A stretch of 64,000 nt of DNA, taken from the NCBI RefSeq assembly GCF_900220995.1, contig NZ_OBQF01000007.1, forward strand, positions 62,001 through 126,000. The letters run 5' to 3'. The position numbers and the translations under genes are program-made. This stretch comes from Salinicoccus kekensis (GTDB lineage Bacteria; Bacillota; Bacilli; Staphylococcales; Salinicoccaceae). A model generated the notes under the pieces. The model worked only from the letters and a program-made list of their open reading frames with translations, was not told the origin of the DNA and searched no databases. This document shows positions 7,817-16,786 of the stretch, in pieces (position 1 is the stretch's first letter; each line of letters starts with the position of its first letter).

Positions 7817-8740
7817 TCAGCGGGTGTGGTTGGGGCGGAGGGTGTAGGTCGCATATCTCCCCTTGTTATTGAGCAGACAGAACTCGCCCATATAGCGCTT
7901 GATCGTTGAGTCGGAGATTTCGTTGTTCAGGAAATTCCTTACAGCGCGGATTTTTATTTTTTCGCCGGGGAATAATATATGGAAATCCTTGATTGCAGAA
8001 TGAATATGATTTTTATTTGAATCCTTGTGACTGCAGTCTGTGCATAAGGTGAAATAGCGATGAGATTTCAAACTGAATGAACAGCATTTAGAACACTGCC
8101 TGCCGAGGGTTAGGCGCTCCGGATCAATGGTGGCTTCGTAGGCAGGTTCACTGACGATTTTATTTTTGATGATTTCAGTGATTCTCGCCGACCTGTCCCA
8201 GCTCTGGTGTTGATTCAGCCCTCTGAAATACTGCTTCATGACATCCCTTTTGATCACCTTCGTTCGGCACAGATCATCCTGGGTCGTGAGGATGAAATAG
8301 GGATCGGGACATATCACATTATAATCAGTTGTTATGTTGATTTTATTTTCAATGAAAAGTTTGACGAGTTTCGACACTGACCTTTTCGCCTGGATGAGCG
8401 GATCGTCCGAGATTTGCAGCTTACCGATTTTCCACATGTTCCCCTCATACTTATAGTGGCCGCTGTAGTTTTTGATTTCATTTATAAAGAGGATGTCATC
8501 GGTTATTATGAGCGTATCGATTTGGGTGAGGGATTTATCGGCTTTCAGCCATATATCCCTGAAAATATTGAGATTTTCATGACCGACTTCGTCAAAGATA
8601 GTATCATACAGTTTTTCACCTTCGTGTCCCCTTCTGAGTCTTTTCAGTGTCTTTTCTTCCTGTGCAGTTAAGGTTGCCCTCTTTGCTAATGCTTCCAGGT
8701 AAATGAGTTCGTTGGACTTGTTTCGTTCAGTTAAATACAA
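7817..8740 (-). CDS. NERD-domain nuclease-related protein with zinc ribbon
   Basis: 307 residues. An N-terminal helical segment leads into a NERD domain (GHEGEKLYDTIFDEV at about 38-52, then QIDTLIITDDILFINEIKNYSG at about 73-95), whose D...ExK residues are those of a PD-(D/E)XK nuclease. A zinc ribbon follows (CSKCC near 215 and CTDC near 232) and a C-terminal helix-turn-helix-like segment. TTG start at 8740 with AAAGGGGG 8 bases ahead, in a leader nearly identical to that of coiA. The gene is richer in A+T and in Lys, Asn and Ile than its neighbours, so it may be acquired. A role in handling incoming or damaged DNA is inference. Confidence 0.8.
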   Translation of the reverse strand: MYLTERNKSNELIYLEALAKRATLTAQEEKTLKRLRRGHEGEKLYDTIFDEVGHENLNIFRDIWLKADKSLTQIDTLIITDDILFINEIKNYSGHYKYEGNMWKIGKLQISDDPLIQAKRSVSKLVKLFIENKINITTDYNVICPDPYFILTTQDDLCRTKVIKRDVMKQYFRGLNQHQSWDRSARITEIIKNKIVSEPAYEATIDPERLTLGRQCSKCCSFSLKSHRYFTLCTDCSHKDSNKNHIHSAIKDFHILFPGEKIKIRAVRNFLNNEISDSTIKRYMGEFCLLNNKGRYATYTLRPNHTR

Positions 8741-8789
8741 AATAAAAACCCCCTTTACTATATAAGGAGGAAAATGGCGTTTTTGATTT
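8738..8789 (-). promoter_or_regulatory. 52-nt leader of the NERD gene, shared with coiA
   Basis: Read on the - strand this matches the coiA leader (45950-46001) at 46 of 52 positions. Shared blocks are AAATCAAAAAC, TTTTCC, TATATAG and AAAGGGGGTTTTTATTTTG, the last containing both the ribosome site and the TTG start. The arms AAAAACGCCATTTT and AAAGGGGGTTTTT are only partly complementary here, so sequence rather than stem strength is conserved. Confidence 0.8.
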
Positions 8790-8895
8790 TTTTATGATTC
8801 AATTATAATTGTTTTATTACCTTTAATGAGTAATAAGTTTATTATTTTTTGTTTTCTGGTTGATGCGTTTAAAATTTTGGTCAGCGAGGGGGTCT

Positions 8896-9182
8896 AACGG
8901 ACCGTCCCGGTGCGTGCGATGAGCTGTTGGGCGCTTAACAGACCGTCCCGGCGCGTGCCATGAGCTGTTGGACGTTTAACGGACCGTCCCGGGGCGCACG
9001 ATGAGCTGTTGGGCGCTTAACGGACCGTCCCGGCGCGCTCGACGAGCTGTTGGACGTTTAACAGACCGTCCCGGCGCGCACGATGAGCTGTTGGGCGCTT
9101 AACGGACCGTCCCGGCGCGCTCGACGAGCTGTTGGGCGCTTAACAGACCGTCCCGGCGTGTGCGATGAGCTGTTGGGCGGAT
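8896..9182 (+). repeat. family A array, 7 units of 41 bp
   Basis: Units begin at 8896, 8937, 8978, 9019, 9060, 9101 and 9142, exactly 41 bp apart. Each reads AACGG or AACAG, ACCGTCCCG, a variable GC-rich stretch, (C)GATGAG or GACGAG, CTGTTGG, then a linker GGGCGCTT or GGACGTTT. AACAG pairs with CTGTT exactly and AACGG with CTGTT through a G-U pair. It lies between the stop of the metallophosphatase gene and the start of the NERD gene, both on the - strand, and fills most of that gap. Confidence 0.95.
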
Positions 9183-9200
9183 ATCCCCACCCCCTTCCCC

Positions 9201-10214
9201 CTACAAATGATAATAAATCAGATCATTCAAATGAATATCGTCGGTCAGTTCGGATATTTCCTTATCCAGGTAGCCGATTGTGTGTCCTAGATATTCGAAC
9301 GTGGTGGTGCGGCGCTTGAAGCGCAGGTCGATGGACATAACGAAGCCTTCGTGATGGTGGTGGTACATGGAAATCGGTGCGGAGTCCCCGGCCGTGTGCA
9401 CTTCCCTGCCGGACAGGAGGCGGGGGCCGGAATCCCAGACAGCACCTTCCGCTTCCGGGTGCCGGTCGCCGATGTTCCGGGCGAACTGGCCGGGGCTGAT
9501 GCTCGCGGCGAGGTCTTCGGCGGATTCTGCCGAGAAGCTGGCCGCGAGCTCCGAAGCGGCGTCGGCATCATGCTGCGGGTTGAACTCACCGCCGTACACT
9601 TCCGATGCGCCGGTGACGACGATGCCGACGCCTTCCAGTTCATCGACCATCTCCTGCATCGACTCATCCCAGTCGGAAACCGCAACAATCACATAATCGG
9701 GGTCTTTATTGTCATAAATATAACGGAGGGTGCGGCGGAGCGCTTCAGCGATGTCCGCCACCTCGAACAGATCATCCTCCTCCGCTTCAAACGGCCCCGC
9801 GTACCCGCTGACGTACGCAAGGCGCATGCCGTTGATGTCGATCATCTCGTACGGCTCCCCGAAAAACGGTTCCTTCGTGTTCGGATGGCCGATGTTGCAG
9901 TTCAGAAACGGATACCGCGCAAAGCCGACCGCGCGCCGCAGCTTCGAAATATTCGAAAGATCCCGGTGGTTCAGCACCGCAAAATCATATCCCATATAGT
10001 TCATCGCGGTGACCGCCGGATTCCGCCGCCCCCGCAGTTCCTGATCGATGCCGAGCGTGCCGCCGAGATCACCCAGCAGCACATGGAAATTATCGTCCGC
10101 ATTGATGCTCGTCGCATAGCGCGACACTTTCGACAATGACACATCATCGCTCATGCCGAGCTTGCCGCCGAGATGCTGCGTCAAAATCAACTTCACTGTA
10201 AAAAACTCCTGCAT
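9201..10214 (-). CDS. degenerate 5'-nucleotidase/metallophosphatase-like protein
   Basis: 337 residues with the secondary-structure order of the UshA/YfkN metallophosphatase domain: LILTQHLGGKLG at the N-terminus, HVLLGDLGGTLG near 43, MNYMGYDFAVLNHRDL near 70 and SDWDESMQEMVDEL near 180. The usual metal ligands are altered: the first motif lacks the Asp-x-His pair, and GNHE/D has become LNHRD. A late HHHH run (YHHHHEG near 284) is unusual. It may be an inactive homologue or use a different metal site. No signal peptide, unlike secreted 5'-nucleotidases. ATG at 10214 after AAGGAGG. Last gene of a possible unit with the Ktr gene, 20 bp upstream. Confidence 0.55.
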   Translation of the reverse strand: MQEFFTVKLILTQHLGGKLGMSDDVSLSKVSRYATSINADDNFHVLLGDLGGTLGIDQELRGRRNPAVTAMNYMGYDFAVLNHRDLSNISKLRRAVGFARYPFLNCNIGHPNTKEPFFGEPYEMIDINGMRLAYVSGYAGPFEAEEDDLFEVADIAEALRRTLRYIYDNKDPDYVIVAVSDWDESMQEMVDELEGVGIVVTGASEVYGGEFNPQHDADAASELAASFSAESAEDLAASISPGQFARNIGDRHPEAEGAVWDSGPRLLSGREVHTAGDSAPISMYHHHHEGFVMSIDLRFKRRTTTFEYLGHTIGYLDKEISELTDDIHLNDLIYYHL

Positions 10215-10234
10215 GATGAAACCCCTCCTTGAAT

Positions 10235-11593
10235 TTAACCTACCATGATCCGCTCTTCCGGAAATTCATATGAATGCATGTGCTGCCTGCCCCCGATGAA
10301 CAATATGAAGGAAATAAAACCGATCCGCCCGATGAACATGAACGCGATGATGATCAGCTTGCTCACATTGGAAAGTTCACTGGTGATGCCGGTTGATATC
10401 CCCGCCGTCCCGAACGCACTCGTCACTTCAAATAATATATCAGCCACCTCGAATTTTCCATTCTCCAGGAACACGATGGACGTGACCCCTGCGAACACGA
10501 GGAAGACTGCGAGTGCGATGACGGCGAATGCACGGTCGATATCCGCACGCGCGATGTTGCGGTTGAATGCATGGATGTGCACACGTCCGCGGCTGAACGC
10601 AATCAAAAACAAGAGCAGTATCGCAAACGTCGTCGTCCGGATCCCGCCGCCCGCCGAACTCGGACTCGCCCCGATGAACATGAGCGCACTCATGAACAGC
10701 TGCGTCGACTCATCCAGCATATCGATCGGCACCGTCGTGAGCCCGCCGCTCCGGGAGGTGACCGATAGGAACATGCTGTTGAAGAGCGTGCCGATCACGC
10801 CGTACTCTTTAAAATAATCCTTCCATTCCATGATGAAGATGACGACGGCACCGACCACGAACAGGCCGCCGTATGTCGCCGTTGTGACTTTCGTGAATAA
10901 AGAAAACCGGAAATGGCGCCGGCGCCTCGACAGGAAGTTGCGCACCTCTATCAGGACGGGGTAGCCGATCGACCCGAGGACGATCTGCATCATCACCGGG
11001 ATCTGCAGATGATATGCCGTATCGTAACCTGTAAGCGACCCGGAGAACAGGTCGAGCCCGCCGTTCGTCGTCGCAGAGATGGATAAGAACGTACTGTGGA
11101 GGAGCGCATAGTTCCAGTCGCCCGTCTCCGCGAGGAAGACGAAGAAATAATAGACTGCGCCGGCGAGCTCGATCAAAAGCATCAGGACGATGATGTCGAT
11201 GACCATCCGGACGCCGCCCGATATTTTATACTGGTTCGTATCGACCCGGATCTGCATGCGTTCACGGAGGCCGATCTTCTGGCCGAGCAGCAGCCATATC
11301 ATCGTGCCCATCGCCATGATCCCGACACCGCCGAGGTTCATGATGAACATGATGACGATGTAGCCCCAGAGGTTGAACGTCGAGGCGATATCCACACTGC
11401 TGAGGCCGGTGACGCTGAGCGCAGATGACGCGACGAACAGGATGTCGATGAATGCCATCTCCGAATAGTCCATGCGGTAGAACACCGGCAGTGACAGGAG
11501 CAGCGTCGCCACCACAATCGCGATGAAATAATATATGAAGATCAGCCGCTCGGGGCTGTTGTGCCTGAATTTCGCCAGCAGTTTTCTGAACAC
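10235..11593 (-). CDS. ktrD: KtrB/KtrD-type potassium channel subunit
   Basis: 452 residues of TrkH/KtrB fold: four membrane-pore-membrane repeats with filter sequences VTGLSS near 62, TNGG near 178, SRSGG near 283 and FGTAG near 392. KtrB-type proteins form dimers that admit potassium, gated by a cytoplasmic KtrA/KtrC ring encoded elsewhere; the window has no such gene. GTG start at 11593 after GAGAGGAG. Potassium uptake fits osmotic life. KtrB versus KtrD is not certain from sequence; the S. aureus gene in this region is ktrD. Confidence 0.88.
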   Translation of the reverse strand: MFRKLLAKFRHNSPERLIFIYYFIAIVVATLLLSLPVFYRMDYSEMAFIDILFVASSALSVTGLSSVDIASTFNLWGYIVIMFIMNLGGVGIMAMGTMIWLLLGQKIGLRERMQIRVDTNQYKISGGVRMVIDIIVLMLLIELAGAVYYFFVFLAETGDWNYALLHSTFLSISATTNGGLDLFSGSLTGYDTAYHLQIPVMMQIVLGSIGYPVLIEVRNFLSRRRRHFRFSLFTKVTTATYGGLFVVGAVVIFIMEWKDYFKEYGVIGTLFNSMFLSVTSRSGGLTTVPIDMLDESTQLFMSALMFIGASPSSAGGGIRTTTFAILLLFLIAFSRGRVHIHAFNRNIARADIDRAFAVIALAVFLVFAGVTSIVFLENGKFEVADILFEVTSAFGTAGISTGITSELSNVSKLIIIAFMFIGRIGFISFILFIGGRQHMHSYEFPEERIMVG

Positions 11594-11648
11594 GCTGCAG
11601 GACTCCTCTCAATCGTTGTGATGGTTTTTATTGTACTATAATTTTAAA

Positions 11649-11675
11649 AAAAGACCGACTCAAAATTTGAGCCGG
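11649..11675 (-). terminator. htrA terminator
   Basis: On the - strand GACCGGCTCA / TTGAGTCGGTC with a short AT loop, followed by seven T. Confidence 0.85.
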
Positions 11676-11684
11676 TCCGAATAT

Positions 11685-13520
11685 TTACTGCAGGGTGACG
11701 GTGACGGACTGAGGTTCGCCATTGCGGTAGAAGTCGATCGTCATTTCGTCGCCCGGTTGTTTTTCATAGTACAGGTACTGCCTGAGTTCCATCATGTTCG
11801 CAACCTCGTTGCCGTCGAGTGCGGTGACGAGGTCGAGCTGCTGGAGGCCTGCGGATTCCGCAGGGGATCCCGGCTGGACGCTCGAGATGACGACGCCTGC
11901 GTTGACGTCTTCAGGCAGGTTCATCTCGCTCTGGATGATTTCAGGCGGGATGGTGTAGAGGTCCTGCAGTGTCACGCCGAGGAACGGGCGCTGCACTTCG
12001 CCGTTCGCCTCGATCTGTGTGACGACCTGCTGCACTTCGTTCGCCGGTATCGCGAATCCGATGCCCTCGACCATCGGCATGCTGATCTTCATCGAGTTGA
12101 TGCCGATCAGGTTGCCGTTCGAGTCGATCAGTGCACCGCCGGAGTTGCCCGGGTTGATGGCGGCATCGGTCTGGATGACGTTCGCCTCCCAGTCGTAGCT
12201 GCCGTCGCCGTCAAGGTCCACCGGCACTGAACGGTCAAGTCCGGAAACGATGCCCTGGGAAACGGAGCCCGAGAATGCCTCGCCGAGCGGTGAGCCGATG
12301 GCGATGGCCGTCTGGCCGACCGTGAGCTCGTCGCTGTCGGCGAAGTCGAGCGTGCCGTCCACCGATTCGCTCGGGATCGTGAGCACCGCAAGGTCGGTCC
12401 AGATGTCGGTGCCGACGATTTCCGCGTTGAGGGATTCGCCGTTCTGCATGTTGATCTGGATTTCCTCGGCACCTTCGACGACGTGCTGGTTGGTGACGAT
12501 GTAGGCCGTATCGCCGTCCACCCTGTAGATCACGCCGGATCCGATGCCCGCTTCTTCAGGCTCTTCCTGCTGGACTTCGGGCATTTCACCGAAGATTCCC
12601 GGAAGGAGTGAATCGATGCGCTGCAGGTTGATCACCGATACGACCGAATCACGCGAGCCATCGATTGCCGCCGTCGTCTCGTTCTCGGTCACATCATCCA
12701 CTGCAGGGTCTTCCGCCTCCTGCTCCTCACCGGCCTCTTCCTCGTTGAGCGCCTCCCCGGTGTTGTTGTCCTGTCCGTCGAATGCATTGAACAATAAAAG
12801 TGCAATCAACGCACCCAACAGTCCTGCAAGAAGCGGCAGGAGGAATGAGCGGAAGAATCCGCCCCCGCCACCTCTGTTGCGGCGGTTGTTCCTGCCGTTT
12901 CCGCCGCCGCTGTTGCCTCCCGGCGGTACGGCACCGTAATAAACGGCGTCTTCACTTCTATGGTCACGGCCGTCCCGGGTTTCCGGGGTATTTTCGGCTG
13001 CAGGTGCGGTGCGGACAGACTCCCTGTCCACCGCCTCTTCAGTCTTACGGTCGCCCGGATAGTTGTAAGGGGCACCCGCGGTCGTCGATGCAGCATATGC
13101 CGCCCCGTCTGCTTCGCGGGTGCGTCCGTTGACGGCGGTGCCGTCCTCCTGTGCGCTGTTTTCAATACGCTCAGCCGATGCCTCCCCCGCTTCAGTTTCC
13201 GCCCGTGGTGTTTTTTCATCGGAAGCCGGTCCTGATGTATAGACATCCTGGTAGCCGGATTCATCAATCTCCTCTTCCGTCAGATCATTGTATCCATAGA
13301 CCGGTTCGTGGGAACGCCCGCGGGACTCTTCGATCGAATCCCTTCTCGACTCCGCTGCCGATTTATCCTGTTGTTCTGCTTCATTATCGATGTCCGCGGT
13401 GCCTTCAGGTTCCGGAGGCCTCTCGTAAGGCGCGATCGGTTCCTGGCCTTCTTCTGTGAAGACACGGCGCCTGCGTCTGTAACGGTCTCTAGGAATGACG
13501 TGCTTTTTATCTTTATCCAA
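11685..13520 (-). CDS. htrA: HtrA-type membrane serine protease with PDZ domain
   Basis: 611 residues. The first 220 or so are cytoplasmic, highly charged and repetitive (RDRYRRRRR at the start, then Glu-rich), followed by a Gly/Asn/Arg stretch and one membrane segment at about 223-247. The trypsin-like domain has the triad in NQHVVEG (His), DIWTDLAVL (Asp) and NPGNSGGALID (Ser); a single PDZ domain ends the protein (GVVISSVQPGSPAESAGLQ). Such proteases degrade misfolded exported proteins under heat or secretion stress. TTG at 13520 is preferred because GGGAGGAAG precedes it; the ATG 18 bases earlier lacks a site. The long N-terminus resembles staphylococcal HtrA1. Confidence 0.92.
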   Translation of the reverse strand: MDKDKKHVIPRDRYRRRRRVFTEEGQEPIAPYERPPEPEGTADIDNEAEQQDKSAAESRRDSIEESRGRSHEPVYGYNDLTEEEIDESGYQDVYTSGPASDEKTPRAETEAGEASAERIENSAQEDGTAVNGRTREADGAAYAASTTAGAPYNYPGDRKTEEAVDRESVRTAPAAENTPETRDGRDHRSEDAVYYGAVPPGGNSGGGNGRNNRRNRGGGGGFFRSFLLPLLAGLLGALIALLLFNAFDGQDNNTGEALNEEEAGEEQEAEDPAVDDVTENETTAAIDGSRDSVVSVINLQRIDSLLPGIFGEMPEVQQEEPEEAGIGSGVIYRVDGDTAYIVTNQHVVEGAEEIQINMQNGESLNAEIVGTDIWTDLAVLTIPSESVDGTLDFADSDELTVGQTAIAIGSPLGEAFSGSVSQGIVSGLDRSVPVDLDGDGSYDWEANVIQTDAAINPGNSGGALIDSNGNLIGINSMKISMPMVEGIGFAIPANEVQQVVTQIEANGEVQRPFLGVTLQDLYTIPPEIIQSEMNLPEDVNAGVVISSVQPGSPAESAGLQQLDLVTALDGNEVANMMELRQYLYYEKQPGDEMTIDFYRNGEPQSVTVTLQ

Positions 13521-13575
13521 TTGACTTCCTCCCAGCATCTCAAATTACTTAACCTTCATTATAAGATGTATCCGG

Positions 13576-14373
13576 TCAGACTTCCACTGATTCGCCGTCG
13601 TAGGGGGCTTTATTCTTGCTGCTGAACCAGCCCGTGACGATGATGATGAGCATCACAGACCAGAATATGAGTTTCCAGGTCGTCGAGTGCGGAAATTCGT
13701 GCGGGATGATGCCGACCGCGTCATGTGCGAGCGACAGGATGGCAAGTTTCACGCCGACCCAGCCGACGATGAGGAATGCCGCGACTTCAAGCCCCGGGCG
13801 CCGTGCGAGCACGCCGACGAACCATGTGGCGAAGAAACGCATGATGATGACGCCGATGAGGCCGCCGATCACCATGACCGTGTACTGGCCTGCGTTGACG
13901 CCGAAGAAATCCCCGCCGATTTCAGGCAGTGCGAGGGCGATTGCCGCTGCTGCAAGGATCGAGTCGATGGCGAATGCGATATCCGCGAGTTCCACTTTGA
14001 ACACGGTCATCCAGAAACCGGAGCCCTTTTTGGGCGCCGCTTCCTTCGCTGCTTCGACTTTCTCCTGCTGCGGGTCTTTTTTATTATGCTTGAATATTGC
14101 GTAAAGGTGCGAGCCCGACACCCAGAAGAGATAAAGTGCACCAAGCGCCTGCATCCACCACCACTGGACGAGCCAGACGAGCAGTAAAATTGCGATCATA
14201 CGGAAGACGAATGCGCCGACCAGGCCGTAGAACAGTGCTTTTTTACGTTCCTTCGGTTCAAGGTGACGTACGAGGACCGCGAGCACGACGGCGTTATCCG
14301 CCGCAAGCAGGCCCTCGAGAACGATAAGGACGATGAGCACCCAGCCATATTCCAAAAGTATAGCCATATCCAT
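13576..14373 (-). CDS. TerC-family membrane protein, probable manganese exporter
   Basis: 265 residues and about seven membrane segments, with family motifs LEGLLAADNAVVLAVLVRHL (about 20-39) and FKVELADIAFAIDSILAAAA (about 128-147), whose acidic residues lie inside the membrane. Bacillus TerC homologues (MeeF, MeeY) export manganese and help metalate secreted enzymes. A yybP-ykoY manganese riboswitch in the leader supports manganese as substrate. ATG at 14373 follows GGGGG; the longer frame reaching 14652 runs through the riboswitch and is not used. Confidence 0.9.
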   Translation of the reverse strand: MDMAILLEYGWVLIVLIVLEGLLAADNAVVLAVLVRHLEPKERKKALFYGLVGAFVFRMIAILLLVWLVQWWWMQALGALYLFWVSGSHLYAIFKHNKKDPQQEKVEAAKEAAPKKGSGFWMTVFKVELADIAFAIDSILAAAAIALALPEIGGDFFGVNAGQYTVMVIGGLIGVIIMRFFATWFVGVLARRPGLEVAAFLIVGWVGVKLAILSLAHDAVGIIPHEFPHSTTWKLIFWSVMLIIIVTGWFSSKNKAPYDGESVEV

Positions 14374-14411
14374 AATGTGTACCCCCAGATTTTTATTTTT
14401 CAATTTGCCGA

Positions 14412-14648
14412 CAAAAAAAGAGACCCCTCGCAGAACGTACAGAAGTATTCTTCCGTACGTTTTGCCAAAGGTCTCACGGTACAGCGGATGTGGGTGGCCG
14501 AAGCCGGTTGTCCGCCGCTCATTACACCGGGTCCGATCGTGAAGTGATGCTTCAATCTGGAGCCGTAATGACGATGTAATGATAGTCGATCCTCTCGATA
14601 CCCGGTGGTGTTCAACGGGTGAGCGATCACTATTGTTACTCCCCTTTT
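14412..14648 (-). ncRNA. yybP-ykoY manganese riboswitch with terminator platform
   Basis: On the - strand the leader begins with AAAGGGGAGTA (14648-14638 region) and its aptamer ends with TGAGACCTTTGG (about 14476-14464), the two halves of the conserved closing stem of this class; a central GAACACCACCGGGT also fits. After the aptamer a stem ACGTACGGAAG / CTTCTGTACGT forms, and GGGGTCTC plus seven T (14426-14412) can pair with GAGACC of the aptamer to make a terminator. Metal binding would hold GAGACC in the aptamer and allow read-through into terC. Class assignment is from memory of the consensus. Confidence 0.9.
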
Positions 14649-14815
14649 TCAAAACTAAATTTTAGTTATTGATAAGGATCTATTCAGTTGTGGTTTCATT
14701 GATAAATATAATATATCCGATTGGAAGCCCGTTGTAAAGCGGTTTTAACTATGAAAACGTTTTACAAATAAATTTCATTGTTTTGGTGGTTGGAGGAGGT
14801 GCGGGGCGGTGGTCT

Positions 14816-15160
14816 ATCGGTCAAACCAGCGCCCACTTGGGTGATTCAAGTTCTAACGGACCGTCCCATCCCGCACGATGAGCCGTTAAACCTCCAACGG
14901 ACCGTCCCGCTCCAATCGATGAGCCGTTAAACGCCCAACGGACCGTCCCGCTCCAATCGATGAGCCGTTAAACCCCCAACGGACCGTCCCGGCCCAAGCG
15001 ACGAGCTGTTAAACCTCCAACGGACCGTCCCGCTCCAATCGATGAGCCGTTAAACCTCCAACGGACCGTCCCGGCCCAAGCGACGAGCTGTTAAACCTCC
15101 AACGGACCGTCCCGCTCCAATCGATGAGCCGTTAAACGCCCAACGGACCCGCCCGCCCAT
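14816..15160 (+). repeat. array of one family B and eight family A units (last partial), 41-bp period
   Basis: A family B unit begins at 14816 (ATCGGTCAAACCAG..TTGGGTGAT). Family A units start at 14855, 14896, 14937, 14978, 15019, 15060 and 15101, exactly 41 bp apart, with a truncated one at 15142. Here arms are mostly AACGG with CCGTT, perfectly paired, and the linker is AAACCTCC or AAACGCCC. The array separates the prfC terminator from the terC riboswitch. Confidence 0.95.
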
Positions 15161-15165
15161 CACAA

Positions 15166-15196
15166 CAAAAAACCCGTCCTCAAAGTAAGAACGGGC
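15166..15196 (-). terminator. prfC terminator
   Basis: On the - strand CCCGTTCTT..AGGACGGG followed by TTTTTTG. Confidence 0.75.
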
Positions 15197-15204
15197 CGCA
15201 CCCA

Positions 15205-16767
15205 TTAAAGCAGGCTGTATAATTTTATTTCCGGGAATTTCTCGCTGAACCAGCGGGTTGCGAATTCGTTTTCGAACAGGAAGACGCGGTTGTCGTAGCG
15301 GTCGAGCACGAGGTTGGAGCGCGGAGAGTTCATGCTTTCCTTGATGTCCTCCTCGTTTTCGATCCATCTCGCGATCTTCTTGCCGATCGGCTCCATCACC
15401 ACATCGGTGTTGTATTCGTTCTTCATGCGGTGTTCGAACACTTCGAACTGCAGCTGGCCGACCGCGCCCAAAATCGGCTGGTTGGTGTGCAGCGTCTTGT
15501 AGTACTGGATCGCGCCCTCCTGGACGAGCTGTTCGATGCCCTTGTAGAAGTGCTTCTGCTTCATGACGTTCTTCGCGGACACTTTCATGAACAGCTCCGG
15601 AGTGAACTGCGGCAGGTTTTCGAATTCGATCTTCCCGCCGCCCCCGCCGTACAACGTATCGCCGATCTGGTAGTTGCCGGTGTCGTAGAGGCCGATGATG
15701 TCGCCCGCATAGGCTTCCTCGACCGTCTCGGTGTCATCGGCCATGAACATCGTCGCCCGGGTCACCTTCTGCTTCTTCCCGGTGCGTGCGAGGACGGCGT
15801 CCATGCCGCGGGTGAATTTCCCGCTGACGACCCGCATGAATGCGAGCCGGTCGCGGTGTTTCGGGTCCATATTGGCCTGTATTTTGAAAATAAAGCCCGT
15901 GAACCCTTCGTCTGTCGGATCGACCGGGTCGCCGGCCTCAGTTTTCCGGGGTGTCGGCATCGGTGCGAAATCGACGTAAGTATCCAAAAATTCCTCGATG
16001 CCGAACGTAGATAATGCGGAACCGAAGAATACCGGGGTCAATTCACCGCCGGCGATCTTCTCCTCATCGAATGCATCGCCCGCTTCCTCGACGAGCATGA
16101 ATTCCTCCACAGCCGTCTGGAAAGCTTCGTCCTCGCTGATCGGATGCGGCGTCTCCAGTTCGTAGTCGTCGTCAAGCTTCAGCATCTCCTCTTCGCGGAA
16201 CGGGTTGATCTGCCTGTTCTTCCGGTTGATGATGCCGAAGAAGCTCTGGCCCATGCCGACCGGCCAAGTCATCGGATACGTCTCGATCTCAAGCGTCGAT
16301 TCGATCTCCTCAAGCAGCTCGAACGGCTCCTTGCCCATACGGTCAAGCTTGTTTATGAACGTGAAGATCGGGATGCCGCGCATGCGGCACACTTTGAAGA
16401 GCTTCAGCGTCTGGGGCTCGATGCCTTTTGCCGCATCGATCACCATGACGGCGGAATCCACCGCCATCAGCGTCCGGTACGTATCTTCCGAGAAATCTTC
16501 GTGTCCCGGCGTATCCAGTATGTTGATCTTGTAGCCGTCGAAGTCGAACTGCATGACCGAACTCGTCACACTGATGCCCCGCTCCTGCTCGACCTTCATC
16601 CAGTCACTCGTCGCGAACTTGCCGCTCTTCTTGCCCTTGACCGTCCCTGCGGAACGGATCGCACCGCCGAATAATAACAGCTTCTCCGTGAGCGTCGTCT
16701 TGCCGGCATCGGGGTGCGAGATGATGGCAAACGTCTTGCGTCTTTTTATTTCATTTTCTAAAGTCAT
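15205..16767 (-). CDS. prfC: peptide chain release factor 3
   Basis: 520 residues, normal length. GTPase motifs: SHPDAGKTT (G1) at about 17-25, [16 protein letters not shown] (G3), FINKLDR (G4). The C-terminal domains are present ([17 protein letters not shown]). RF3 removes RF1 or RF2 from the ribosome after termination. ATG at 16767 follows AAGGAG; the upstream in-frame extension is non-coding and overlaps murE. murE ends 19 bp upstream, so murE-prfC form one operon as in S. aureus. Confidence 0.97.
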   Translation of the reverse strand: MTLENEIKRRKTFAIISHPDAGKTTLTEKLLLFGGAIRSAGTVKGKKSGKFATSDWMKVEQERGISVTSSVMQFDFDGYKINILDTPGHEDFSEDTYRTLMAVDSAVMVIDAAKGIEPQTLKLFKVCRMRGIPIFTFINKLDRMGKEPFELLEEIESTLEIETYPMTWPVGMGQSFFGIINRKNRQINPFREEEMLKLDDDYELETPHPISEDEAFQTAVEEFMLVEEAGDAFDEEKIAGGELTPVFFGSALSTFGIEEFLDTYVDFAPMPTPRKTEAGDPVDPTDEGFTGFIFKIQANMDPKHRDRLAFMRVVSGKFTRGMDAVLARTGKKQKVTRATMFMADDTETVEEAYAGDIIGLYDTGNYQIGDTLYGGGGGKIEFENLPQFTPELFMKVSAKNVMKQKHFYKGIEQLVQEGAIQYYKTLHTNQPILGAVGQLQFEVFEHRMKNEYNTDVVMEPIGKKIARWIENEEDIKESMNSPRSNLVLDRYDNRVFLFENEFATRWFSEKFPEIKLYSLL

Positions 16768-16786
16768 TGAAAATCTCCTTAATACA

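Noticed and set aside
8738-8789. Canonical ComK operator (K-box) in the shared leader
   Set aside because: Spacing between the two AAAA-N5-TTTT-like boxes is 13 bp rather than the 8, 18 or 31 bp known for ComK, and the second box covers the ribosome site, so it is mentioned only as a possibility.
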